Shown here one piece after another: positions 56,538 through 64,000 of a stretch of DNA of 64,000 bases. Position 1 is the stretch's first letter; each line of letters opens with the position of its first letter. Made by a program: the position numbers and the translations under genes. The DNA lies in NCBI RefSeq assembly GCF_030344915.1, contig NZ_CP128233.1, forward strand, positions 1,364,001 to 1,428,000. The letters run 5' to 3'. The DNA comes from Neopusillimonas aromaticivorans. Lineage in GTDB: Bacteria; Pseudomonadota; Gammaproteobacteria; Burkholderiales; Burkholderiaceae_B. The notes below the pieces were generated by a model that worked only from the letters and a program-made list of their open reading frames with translations, was not told where the DNA came from and made no database searches.

Positions 56538-58139
56538 TCAGGCCAGCATGGGTTTGTTACCCAGCGCCCACGGGCTGGTGGGGTCGAACCATTCAATGAT
56601 GCGGTGCCGGTCATTACGAAGGACATCGTAAATGGTGCGCACGGCATCGGCGTGCCCGCCCAAGCGAATGTAGTCATCCAGTTTCATGGAAAATTCAATT
56701 GGCGCGACAATGGCCGGCGTAGGCACATAGCCGAATGAGTTGTCGGGCATGCGTAAAACATCAACCATCACGGTAATGCCGCCCCCGACCACACATAGGC
56801 CGGTGCCCCCCGCAGGTGACGTTGACCAGCGCATTCTTGATGGAATTGGTCAGCCAGATGGGGTTTTCGGTGACACCGGCACGCAATGAGCCGCCGGCAC
56901 CGCCCAGGAACATGACGCTGCACAACGACGGCTCACAGTTTTCACCGATACGGTCAACGGTTTTTTGCAGGGCATCGGGCATCGGTTTGGCCTGAGGCTG
57001 CAACTGCTCATCCAGTTCGTAGTATTCCGCGTGCTCGCCGGTGGTTGACGTGATCAGCAGGCGCAGCCCCGGCCACGCCACGTCGGCGTCCCAGCCTTCA
57101 ATAATGCTGAGGGCATCGCTGATATCGGTACCGCCCCAGCCATTACCCGGATTGGCCACCTGAAAGTAGCGCCCCGGTGTTGACTTGCGCCCGCGCATTT
57201 TGATGCCCGACGGCGGGATATCGAGACACTTGCCCGCCTGGTGTTCGGACAGCACCCCGGTGATGTGATCATCAACGACGATGACCTCGTCAGCATGACC
57301 GAACCATTGCTTGGCAAAAATACCAATGGCTGCCGACCCGCAACCGACACGCATGCGTTTTTCTTCAACGCCGTCGACAATGGGGGCCTTGCCGGCCTGC
57401 ACCACCAGCTGCGCGCCGCCATCAATCGACAATTCAACGGCCTGTTTATTACCCAGCAACATCATCATGTCGCACGTCAGCCTGCCTTCTTTCTTGCTGC
57501 CGCCGGTGAGGTGATGGACGCCCCCAGCGACAACATTTGCGACCCGTATTCGGCGGTAGTGACGTGCCCCACGATTTCACCCTTGTAGCGCACATTGGAC
57601 TGCTCGGGCCCCAGATAACGGTCGGTGTCGATTTTGACCTTGAAACTGCAGTAGCTGAAGATGCCTTCAGTCACTACGGTAACCATATCGACACCCTGCT
57701 GGCGTGACGACACAATGAATGGCGCGGGCTTGTAATCGGGGTAGGTTGTGCCCGAACCAACGCCGGTAACGAACAAGCCATTGGGATCACTGACGTCGGT
57801 ATCGGCAACGTCGTGCATGTGCAGGGCTGTCAGGGAACCCGGCGCATCACAGGCGACGGGTTCGGGGCGTGCCGCCTGCCCCGAATCGTCAAGCCGGCGC
57901 ATCAGGACCACCGGGTCAAGCCGCACCAGCCGGCCGTCATGATTGGCCCAACGGTCGCAGGCCCCCGAACGGCCTTCGGTAATCTGACACAGCACCGGAC
58001 AGGCGTTGCATTCAACCTTGTTGGTGGCCATTTTTTCGCTGCGGGGCCTGGATTTGTCGAGCACCACGGGGCCTGGCGCATTACCGCCCGTACCATCAAG
58101 GTTATCCATGCTGTGGTCGATTTTGGTGTGTTCAGTCAT
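56538..58139 (-). CDS. 6-hydroxynicotinate reductase-like iron-sulfur protein (two frame breaks)
   Basis: About 533 aa. MTEHTKIDHSMDNLDGTG; NKVECNACPVLCQITEGRSG with ACDRWAN supplies four Cys for an Fe-S cluster; LFVTGVGSGTTYPDYKPAPF; after an added G near 57525 VHHLTGGSKKEGRLTCDMMM; VGCGSAAIGIFAKQWFGHAD, EVIVVDDHITGVLSEHQAGK; after removing a G near 56817 TGLCVVGGGITVMVDVLRMP and an ending SPWALGNKPMLA. The pattern matches proteins annotated as Hnr (EC 1.3.7.1), which reduces 6-hydroxynicotinate to 1,4,5,6-tetrahydro-6-oxonicotinate using ferredoxin, followed by enamidase, which is encoded in this operon. Confidence 0.8.
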
Positions 58140-58411
58140 TGCTGACGTCTCCTGGATGCGGGGCGAAACGGGGTTGGCCGCCAGGGGCCGGAACCCGTTG
58201 GTCAATCGCGGCGCCATGGTTGGTGTGCCACCGGCAATTTATAGTGTATTACTTGTAATTACCCAAAACAATTCGGGCTAAACATCATTGATGAATAATA
58301 TCGAAAAAGATTTTTTGCATCAATAATTATCGTGTACACATTATATTTTCAAGATTGTCTGCCGCAGTATTATGGCTTACCATTAGCGCCTCTTTTACAG
58401 GAAAAGACACC
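58140..58411. promoter_or_regulatory. Divergent A/T-rich control region between the reductive operon and the aldehyde dehydrogenase
   Basis: 272 bases separate the Hnr start (58139) from the dehydrogenase start (58412). The middle (58230-58350) is much more A/T-rich than the surroundings and includes TAGTGTATTACTTGTAATTA and ATCAATAATTATCGTGTACA, suitable for promoters and GntR- or LysR-type operators. No regulator gene is adjacent, so control probably comes from elsewhere. Confidence 0.35.
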
Positions 58412-59843
58412 ATGCACAAGAACTGGATCAACGGCCAATGGGCAGGCACCGACAACATTCAGCACAACCGGAACCCATCTGACCTGAATGACATCGTGGG
58501 CGACTATGTGCGCGCCACCGCCGACGAGGTTGATAGCGGCATCGGCGCCGCCCATGCCGCCTGGCCTGACTGGTCGTTATCCACCCCGCAACAACGCTTC
58601 GACGTGCTGGATTTTGTCGGTACTGAACTACTGGCACGCAAGGCCGAACTGGGCGAACTGCTGGCGCGTGAAGAAGGGAAAACACGGCCCGAGGCCATTG
58701 CAGAGGTCGGCCGGGCCGGGCAGATTTTCAAGTTTTTGCGGGCGAAGCCTTGCGCCTCACCGGCGATGCCGTGGCCTCGGTGCGCCCCGGCGTGCAGGTC
58801 GAGATCACGCGTGAACCCATCGGCGTCGTCGGCATCATCACGCCCTGGAATTTCCCGATCGCCATTCCGGCCTGGAAAATTGCCCCGGCCCTGGCTTACG
58901 GCAATTGCGTGGTGTTCAAGCCCGCCGATCTGGTACCGGGCTCAGCCTGGGCCCTGGCCGAAATCCTCAGCCGCAGCGGTTTGCCTGCAGGGGTGTTCAA
59001 TCTGGTCATGGGGCGCGGTTCGGTGGTGGGCCACGCGCTGGTGACTGACCCACGCGTCAACGCCATTACATTCACCGGTTCAGTGAGTACCGGGCAGGGC
59101 ATCTTGCAACAAGCGGCGCAGCACCAGAAAAAGTCCAGCTTGAACTGGGCGGTAAAAATCCGCTGGTCATTTTGAATGACGCCGACCTTGAAACCGCACT
59201 CGACTGCGCCATACAAGGGGCGTTCTACTCAACCGGCCAACGCTGCACCGCCAGCAGCCGCCTGATTGTGGAACGCGGCATTTACGACCGGTTTACCGAC
59301 GCACTGGCACAACGCACGGCGGCGTTACGGGTAGGGCATGCGCTGGATGCCGACACGCAAATCGGCCCTGTCGCCGATGCCTCACAACTGCAGCAAAACC
59401 TTGACTACATTGCCATTGGCAACGACGAAGGCGCCACCTTGCTGTGCGGCGGGCAAACCCTGGAATGCCGCACACCCGGGCACTATTTCAGCCCGGCGGT
59501 CTTTGCCGATGCCACCAACAGCATGCGCATTTCGCGCGAAGAAATTTTCGGACCCGTGGCCAGCGTTATACGCGCCGACGACTACGACCACGCCCTGGCC
59601 TTGGCCAACGATACGGAATTCGGGCTGAGCTCGGGCATTTGCACCACGTCGTTGCAACGCGCTACCCACTTCAAGCGCGCCATCCAGGCGGGTATGGTCA
59701 TGGTCAACGTACCCACGGCCGGGGTCGACTACCACGTGCCGTTTGGCGGGCGCAAAGGCTCAAGCTACGGCCCGCGCGAGCAAGGCCGCTACGCACAAGA
59801 ATTTTTCACGGTCGTGAAAACGGCATACACCGGGCCTGATTGA
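58412..59843 (+). CDS. Aldehyde dehydrogenase, semialdehyde type (two frame breaks)
   Basis: 477 aa after adding one T (58733-58737) and one A (59128-59132). MHKNWINGQWAGTDNIQHNR, VVGIITPWNFPIAIPAWKIA, ITFTGSVSTGQGILQQAAQH, VQLELGGKNPLVILN (catalytic Glu), AFYSTGQRCTASSRLIVERG (catalytic Cys), EEIFGPVASVIRADDYDHAL, VPFGGRKGSSYGPREQGRYA. The FSTGQRCTASSR form is typical of alpha-ketoglutarate/glutarate semialdehyde dehydrogenases. It would oxidise glutarate semialdehyde to glutarate in the reductive pathway; exact substrate inferred from context. Confidence 0.87.
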
Positions 59844-59851
59844 TCACCCGG

Positions 59852-59877
59852 GCCCGCCTGCGTACCGGCAGGCGGGC
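59852..59877. terminator. Hairpin between convergent dehydrogenase and YgcG-like genes
   Basis: GCCCGCCTGC and GCAGGCGGGC form a 10-bp perfect stem with a 6-base loop. No U-run on either side, but the position between two convergent stops suits a bidirectional transcription barrier. Confidence 0.55.
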
Positions 59878-59878
59878 G

Positions 59879-60871
59879 TTACCAGCGCCCCGAGCTGCCG
59901 CCGCCACCGCTGCGGCCACCACCCCCGCTGAAACCACCGCTGCCACCAAACCCGCCACCGCCAAACCCCCCTCCGCCATCCGCCCAGCCGCCCGGACCGC
60001 CCGGGCCGCCACGGCCCCCGCCGCCACCGCCTTTACGCATGGCGCGGAACAGGGTGCTGATCAGAAACATGCCTGCCGCGCCCGCCAGCGCCAGCAACCA
60101 GCTGCCCCAGATCAAATACACCAGGCCTGCCGCGACCAGCGCGGACACCAGCGGCATGGTAATGAACGCCAACAGCGCCACCAGTAAAAAAGCCTCAAGG
60201 TCTTCCGCACCCGAAGCCTCCTCCGGTTCAGGCAGGTCTTCCCCATTGACCCGGGCAATCAGGCTATCCACACCGGCCACCACGCCACCCGCAAAATCGC
60301 CGTCACGAAAATGCGGCACGATCTGCTCATTGATGATGCGACCCGCCACCAGATCGGGCACAGCCCCTTCCAGACCGTACCCGACTTCAATACGCAAGGC
60401 GCGGTCATTTTTGGCCACCAGCAGCAAAATGCCATCGTCCACCTTGTTGCGGCCCAGCTGCCATTGCTCAAACGCACGCACGGCATACTGCTCGATCGCT
60501 TCGTCACCCGTGGTCGGCACCATCAACACGGCCACCTGGGCTCCCTTGCGTTTTTCAAGGTCGGCCAAACGCGCTTCCAGCGACTGCACCGTGGCAGCAT
60601 CCAGGGTGCCGGTGGTGTCGGTAACACGGGTCTGCAAGGCCGGGATGGATATGTTCTGGGCAGCGACCGGACCGGCAACCAGCAGCAGCCAGACCGCCAG
60701 CACGGCGGCAAGACCCCACCTGAGCCCCAGGGATTCGATACCTGCCCTTACCGCCATGCCGGCCTCTGTAACCCATGCAGCCCATACCCTTGGGGTTGAT
60801 CCAGCCTCTGTCGTGACAGCAGCCGTACCCCTTGCGAGCGCCACTTCAGGACCGGCTAACGACTTCAGCAT
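59879..60871 (-). CDS. TPM-domain (YgcG-like) membrane protein with Gly-rich tail
   Basis: 330 aa from a Met at 60871; a later start giving MAVRAGIESLGLRWGLAAVL is also possible. Hydrophobic signal/anchor GLAAVLAVWLLLVAGPVAAQ, then the TPM domain: VTDTTGTLDAATVQSLEARL, QVAVLMVPTTGDEAIEQYAV, DDGILLLVAKNDRALRIEVG, YGLEGAVPDLVAGRIINEQI. Two transmembrane segments follow (FLLVALLAFITMPLVSALVA) and a G/S-rich low-complexity tail. YgcG-type proteins are found with LemA, as here, and probably act at the membrane; the biochemical activity in bacteria is unsettled. Confidence 0.82.
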   Translation of the reverse strand: MLKSLAGPEVALARGTAAVTTEAGSTPRVWAAWVTEAGMAVRAGIESLGLRWGLAAVLAVWLLLVAGPVAAQNISIPALQTRVTDTTGTLDAATVQSLEARLADLEKRKGAQVAVLMVPTTGDEAIEQYAVRAFEQWQLGRNKVDDGILLLVAKNDRALRIEVGYGLEGAVPDLVAGRIINEQIVPHFRDGDFAGGVVAGVDSLIARVNGEDLPEPEEASGAEDLEAFLLVALLAFITMPLVSALVAAGLVYLIWGSWLLALAGAAGMFLISTLFRAMRKGGGGGGRGGPGGPGGWADGGGGFGGGGFGGSGGFSGGGGRSGGGGSSGRW

Positions 60872-61493
60872 GTTCAACCCCTGCAGGCGCAGCACTACCC
60901 GGCACATCAAACTTCACTTCGGGGTTACGCATGATTTCCGGCTGGCGATCAACCCCGTAGTTCTCTTTCACGTCATAGCCAAACAGCTTGGCGGTGATCA
61001 GGGTGGGGAACTGGCGAATATAGACGTTGTATTCCTGCACGGCGCGCACAAACCGGCCACGCTCGGTGGCGATACGGTTCTCGGTGCCTTCCAGCTGCGT
61101 CATCAGGTCGCGAAACAACCCATCGCTTTTCAGCTGAGGATAGTTTTCAGAAACAGCGATCAGGCGTGACAGCGCCGACGACAACTGCGCCTGGGCCTGT
61201 TCGAACTGGCGCATCAGGGCCGGGTCGGACACGTCATTGACATTGATCTGCACCTTGCCCACCTGGGCCCGGGCCTCGGTCACCTCGGTCAGCACCGTAC
61301 GTTCGTTCACCATGTAGGCATTCACCGAATTAACCAGCTTGGGCACCAGCTCGGCGCGACGTTCGTATTGATTCAGGGTTTGCGACCACGCGGCCTTGAC
61401 CTGTTCGTCAAGACGCTGGATTTCGTTATACCCGCAACCCGTCAGGGTCAGCGCCAGCAAAGGCAATAACAACCGCAGCAGAAAACGTTTCAT
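60846..61493 (-). CDS. lemA: LemA family lipoprotein
   Basis: 215 aa, intact. Lipobox LLLPLLALTLTGC, GYNEIQRLDEQVKAAWSQTL, NQYERRAELVPKLVNSVNAY, LSRLIAVSENYPQLKSDGLF, LEGTENRIATERGRFVRAVQ and the C-terminal FGYDVKENYGV. These are classic LemA blocks. It lies upstream of and overlaps the YgcG-like gene, the common lemA-ygcG pair. The cellular role is unknown. Confidence 0.9.
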   Translation of the reverse strand: MKRFLLRLLLPLLALTLTGCGYNEIQRLDEQVKAAWSQTLNQYERRAELVPKLVNSVNAYMVNERTVLTEVTEARAQVGKVQINVNDVSDPALMRQFEQAQAQLSSALSRLIAVSENYPQLKSDGLFRDLMTQLEGTENRIATERGRFVRAVQEYNVYIRQFPTLITAKLFGYDVKENYGVDRQPEIMRNPEVKFDVPGSAAPAGVEHAEVVSRS

Positions 61494-61742
61494 GAAAAGT
61501 CTCGCAAAATTCAGGCCAGGTTAAACAAATGATTCGGGCAAATAAAACCAAAGATTAACCCGAATGTGGGCTACAATGGCGGTCTGCCCACCGAGCCAGT
61601 CAGTAGGCAGGCTGCGCGGCCACAAGGCCCGCAATTCCAGCCCTTCCGGCTGGTTTTCAATTGTCAGCCGCCACACGCGGCCCTTTTCTCGTCCGCCCAG
61701 ACTGGTGTCGTTTACCGACAGGCTGTCGCCGGAGCATCTTTC

Positions 61743-63160
61743 TTGTCTACACCTATTTCTTTCGCCGACCTCGGGTTGGCTGATCCCCTTTGCGTGCTGT
61801 TGCCGAAACCGGTTACACCGCACCCACCCCCATCCAGGCTCAGGCCATTCCGCAAGTCATCAAAGGCGGTGACCTGCTGGCCGCCGCCCAGACCGGCACC
61901 GGCAAAACTGCCGGCTTCACACTGCCCATTTTGCACCGTCTGCTGAACAACCCGCTGCAAGGCATGAAGGCCGGTCGCCCGCGCTGCCTGATTCTGACCC
62001 CCACCCGCGAACTCACGGCCCAGGTCGAAGAGTCGGTGCAGGTTTACGGCAAGCACACCAGTTTGCGCTCGATGGTGATGTTCGGCGGGGTCAACATCAA
62101 CCCGCAAATTTCGGCACTGCGCAAGCCCATTGACATCCTGGTCGCCACGCCAGGCCGCCTGCTTGATCACGCCCAGCAGAAAACCATCGACCTTTCCGGG
62201 GTTGAAATTCTGGTTCTGGACGAAGCCGACCGCATGCTTGACATGGGCTTCATCCGCGATATTCGCAAGGTCCTGGCCATGCTGCCCAAGAGCCGCCAGA
62301 ACCTGCTGTTTTCGGCCACATTTTCAGACGAAATCCGCGAACTGGCCAAAGGCGTATTGCACGACCCGCAAGAAATCTCGGTAGCCCGACGCAACACCGC
62401 TTCTGAACTGGTTGACCAAAGCGTGGTCCTGACCGAGCAGTCGCACAAGCGCGACCTGCTCAGCCACATCATTCGTGAAAGCGGCTGGCATCAGGTGCTG
62501 GTCTTTACACGCACCAAGCATGGCGCGAACCGCCTGGCCGAGAAGCTCGTCAAAGACGGGTTATCAGCTGCTGCCATCCACGGCAACAAAAGTCAGGCCG
62601 CACGCACCCGTGCCCTGGCCGGCTTCAAAGACGGCAAGGTTGCGGTACTGGTCGCCACCGACATCGCCGCACGTGGCATCGACATTGACAACCTGCCTCA
62701 CGTGGTCAATTTCGAACTGCCCAACGTGCCTGAAGATTACGTTCACCGCATCGGCCGTACCGGTCGTGCCGGCAGCGAAGGCTCCGCCTTGTCACTGGTC
62801 GACAAGACCGAGATCAAACTGCTCGGGGCCATTGAAAAGCTGATTCGCCGCCCCATCGAACGCACCACCATCGATGGCTGGAACCCCGGCATGGTCAAGC
62901 CCGACACCACCCCCGAACGGCCACCGCGCCCGACGCACGGCCGCTCGGGTCGCCCCGGCAATGCGCCGCGCAGCGGCGCGGCCGGGCAGGGCGCAGGTCG
63001 CTCGGGTGCACCACGTCCTGCAGGCGATCGCAGCGGTCATGACGGTCGTCGCCCGGACGGACGCAGCGCCTCGGGCCGAAATGGCGGGGGCCGCTCAAAC
63101 CCGGCACGCACGCGCCACGACGGCGGCGCCGCTCGCAGCAACACGGCCAGCCAGGCCTGA
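61743..63160 (+). CDS. rhlE: RhlE-type DEAD-box RNA helicase (frameshifted near the start)
   Basis: About 472 aa. A TTG start at 61743 gives MSTPISFADLGLADPLLRAV after adding one T to the run near 61792; the earlier sequence holds no better start, and GGAG lies 9 bases upstream. Motifs in order: Q motif (TGYTAPTPIQAQAIP), I (AAQTGTGKTAGF), Ia PTRELTAQ, II VLDEADRMLDMGF, III SATF, IV VLVFTRTKHGANRLAEKL, V ATDIAARGIDIDNL, VI HRIGRTGRAG. The tail is Arg/Gly-rich and disordered (about 90 aa). It remodels RNA in ribosome assembly or decay. A good terminator follows. Confidence 0.92.
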
Positions 63161-63186
63161 CCCGGCCGTTCTGCATCACCCCTATG

Positions 63187-63216
63187 GAAAACCCCGTGTC
63201 ACTACGGGGTTTTCTT
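63187..63216 (+). terminator. Terminator of rhlE
   Basis: ACCCCGT (63191-63197) pairs with ACGGGGT (63204-63210), extended by A/T pairs, 6-base loop, then TTTTCTTT. Confidence 0.8.
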
Positions 63217-63241
63217 TGGGCGTCGGTGCTAGAGCTGGGGC

Positions 63242-63520
63242 ATGTCAACGGACAAAATCCGGCCTTGCCGTGCACGGAATCCGACGCCGAACAGCAGCAG
63301 CGGCTCTCCAAATACGAAGCTAATCTGCGCATGGCGCGGCGGCGGTGTCTGGCCCATCGAAGTGGATGCCGGGCAACTGGAATCGGCCATTCTGAACCTG
63401 GGCATCAATGCACGCGATGCCATGCCGGATGGCGGCAAACTGACGATAGAAACGGCCAACGCCCATCTCGATGACAACTATGCCAGCCAGCATCACGAGG
63501 TCACCGCCGGCCAATACTTG
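63242..63520 (+). pseudogene. Sensor histidine kinase fragment (HATPase N-box), cut by IS200/IS605
   Basis: The readable part, VWPIEVDAGQLESAILNLGI, NARDAMPDGGKLTIETANAH, covers the N-box of a HATPase domain (as in hybrid kinases with cupin/PAS domains). Upstream sequence (about 63242-63340) does not align with a kinase DHp domain, and the 3' side is replaced at about 63520 by the insertion element. It is a truncated remnant with no function expected. Confidence 0.72.
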
Positions 63521-63529
63521 ACATCCTCC

Positions 63530-63545
63530 CCGGCCTAAAGGCCGG
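63530..63545. repeat. IS605-type right-end hairpin
   Basis: CCGGCC-TAAA-GGCCGG, a perfect 6-bp stem close to the element's right terminus, as expected for recognition of single-stranded DNA ends by the HUH transposase. Confidence 0.8.
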
Positions 63546-63560
63546 AGATTCCTACGGCGC

Positions 63561-64000
63561 TCAGTGGAGGCATTGAGCCGCCCCTGAGTCGCTTCGGTGG
63601 GTTCCTGCTGCTGGCGGCATTACTGCACCGCTCACTTCACAGGCGAACCGGGCGTGCCCCGCCCTTAAAACATTGATCGCGCCAACCACGTCGGCGTTTT
63701 CCTCGAAACCGCATTCAACGCACAAGAATTGCGCCTGTGTTTTCCGGTTGTCCGCCGAGACATGGCCGCAGCACGGACAGGTGCGGCTCGTGTTCTGCGG
63801 CGGCACGGCGACGAGCCATGCGCCTCTCCAGGCCAGCTTGTAGTCCAATTGGCGGCGGAACTCAAACCAGCCTTGATCGAGGATGGACTTGTTCAGGCCG
63901 GACTTAGCCCGAACGTTTTTCCCCGGCGTTTCGGTGCTGCCTGCCGCCGACCTGGACATATTCCGTACCTGCAAGTCCTCAATACACACCATCGCGTGGT
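63561..64000 (-). CDS. tnpB: TnpB (OrfB) RNA-guided nuclease-like protein, 5' part off the window
   Basis: The C-terminal 145 residues are visible. MVCIEDLQVRN carries the RuvC Glu, SLDQGWFEFRRQLDYKLAWR-like segments follow, then NTSRTCPCCGHVSADNRKTQ and AQFLCVECGFEENADVVGAI: a four-Cys zinc ribbon and the last RuvC Asp, in the usual order of TnpB. It stops at 63561. TnpB proteins are RNA-guided DNA nucleases using an omega RNA that overlaps the 3' end and right terminus; here that RNA would read towards lower coordinates into the kinase fragment. Confidence 0.9.
   Translation of the reverse strand, partial: HAMVCIEDLQVRNMSRSAAGSTETPGKNVRAKSGLNKSILDQGWFEFRRQLDYKLAWRGAWLVAVPPQNTSRTCPCCGHVSADNRKTQAQFLCVECGFEENADVVGAINVLRAGHARFACEVSGAVMPPAAGTHRSDSGAAQCLH

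Larger units (their letters stand above)
63521..64000 (-). mobile_element. IS200/IS605-family element, right end and TnpB part
   Basis: The right terminus is marked by the hairpin at 63530-63545 within TTGACATCCTCCCCGG, a widely seen right end of this family, and abuts the kinase fragment. The TnpB-type transposon protein is read from beyond the right window edge towards this end. The left end lies outside the window; it cannot be seen whether tnpA is present. Confidence 0.82.

Noticed and set aside
1..64000. CRISPR arrays, tRNA or rRNA genes
   Set aside because: No evenly spaced short repeats, no cloverleaf with the GGTTCRA-type T arm and no rRNA signature were found by reading both strands.

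Overview
The window looks like a betaproteobacterial chromosome, most probably of the Alcaligenaceae (Pusillimonas/Bordetella-like). This is inferred from moderately high G+C, the gene families and the catabolic cluster; no rRNA or tRNA gene is present to confirm it. About forty coding frames are broken by one base. Almost all breaks lie in runs of identical bases, and most are repaired by adding one base. I read them as sequencing or assembly errors, so broken genes are annotated over their full reconstructed span. Four loci look genuinely degraded: the 11745 and 12814 Rpn-type pieces, the IS3 remnant at 22905 and the kinase fragment at 63242.

Layout. (1) 1-6300: edge of a NYN nuclease gene, a BrnA-type antitoxin, a tyrosine integrase, and an operon with a family A DNA polymerase, typical of an integrated mobile element. 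(2) 6320-7050: a G+C-rich, hairpin-dense stretch with no convincing gene. (3) 7137-11545 and 23125-28400: two same-strand copies of one surface-protein locus (an unknown ~260-aa protein, a 74-aa DUF6447 protein, a giant Ca-binding repeat adhesin or S-layer protein). Copy B is complete; copy A has lost its N-terminal DUF4214 domain. (4) 11745-22763, between the copies: toxin-antitoxin pairs, a second integrase and an SF3-helicase-like replication/regulation module. (5) 28646-43857: an acyltransferase, a TolC-type outer-membrane protein, and a polysaccharide cluster for dTDP-L-rhamnose (rfbBDAC) and a GDP-6-deoxyhexose (manC, gmd, rmd) with glycosyltransferases. Beside a type I-secreted surface protein this recalls the Caulobacter S-layer/O-antigen locus. 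(6) 43951-44646: a toxin-antitoxin pair.

(7) 44716-59843 is the most interesting part, a catabolic region for N-heteroaromatic acids. A LysR regulator is divergent from a NicX-like 2,5-dihydroxypyridine dioxygenase, a NicD-like deformylase and a large FAD monooxygenase (oxidative branch). Next come a periplasmic binding protein, a ParD/RelE-type pair and a CaiB/BaiF CoA-transferase. A reductive set follows: an enamidase, two tandem DUF1185 proteins, a UPF0280 (ApbE-like) protein and a 6-hydroxynicotinate reductase-like protein, with an aldehyde dehydrogenase divergent from it. The second set fits 6-hydroxynicotinate -> tetrahydro-6-oxonicotinate -> 2-formylglutarate -> glutarate semialdehyde -> glutarate -> glutaryl-CoA. 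Having both strategies side by side is unusual.

(8) 59852-64000: YgcG/TPM and LemA membrane-associated proteins, a RhlE helicase, and a sensor-kinase fragment cut by an IS200/IS605 element whose TnpB runs off the right edge.
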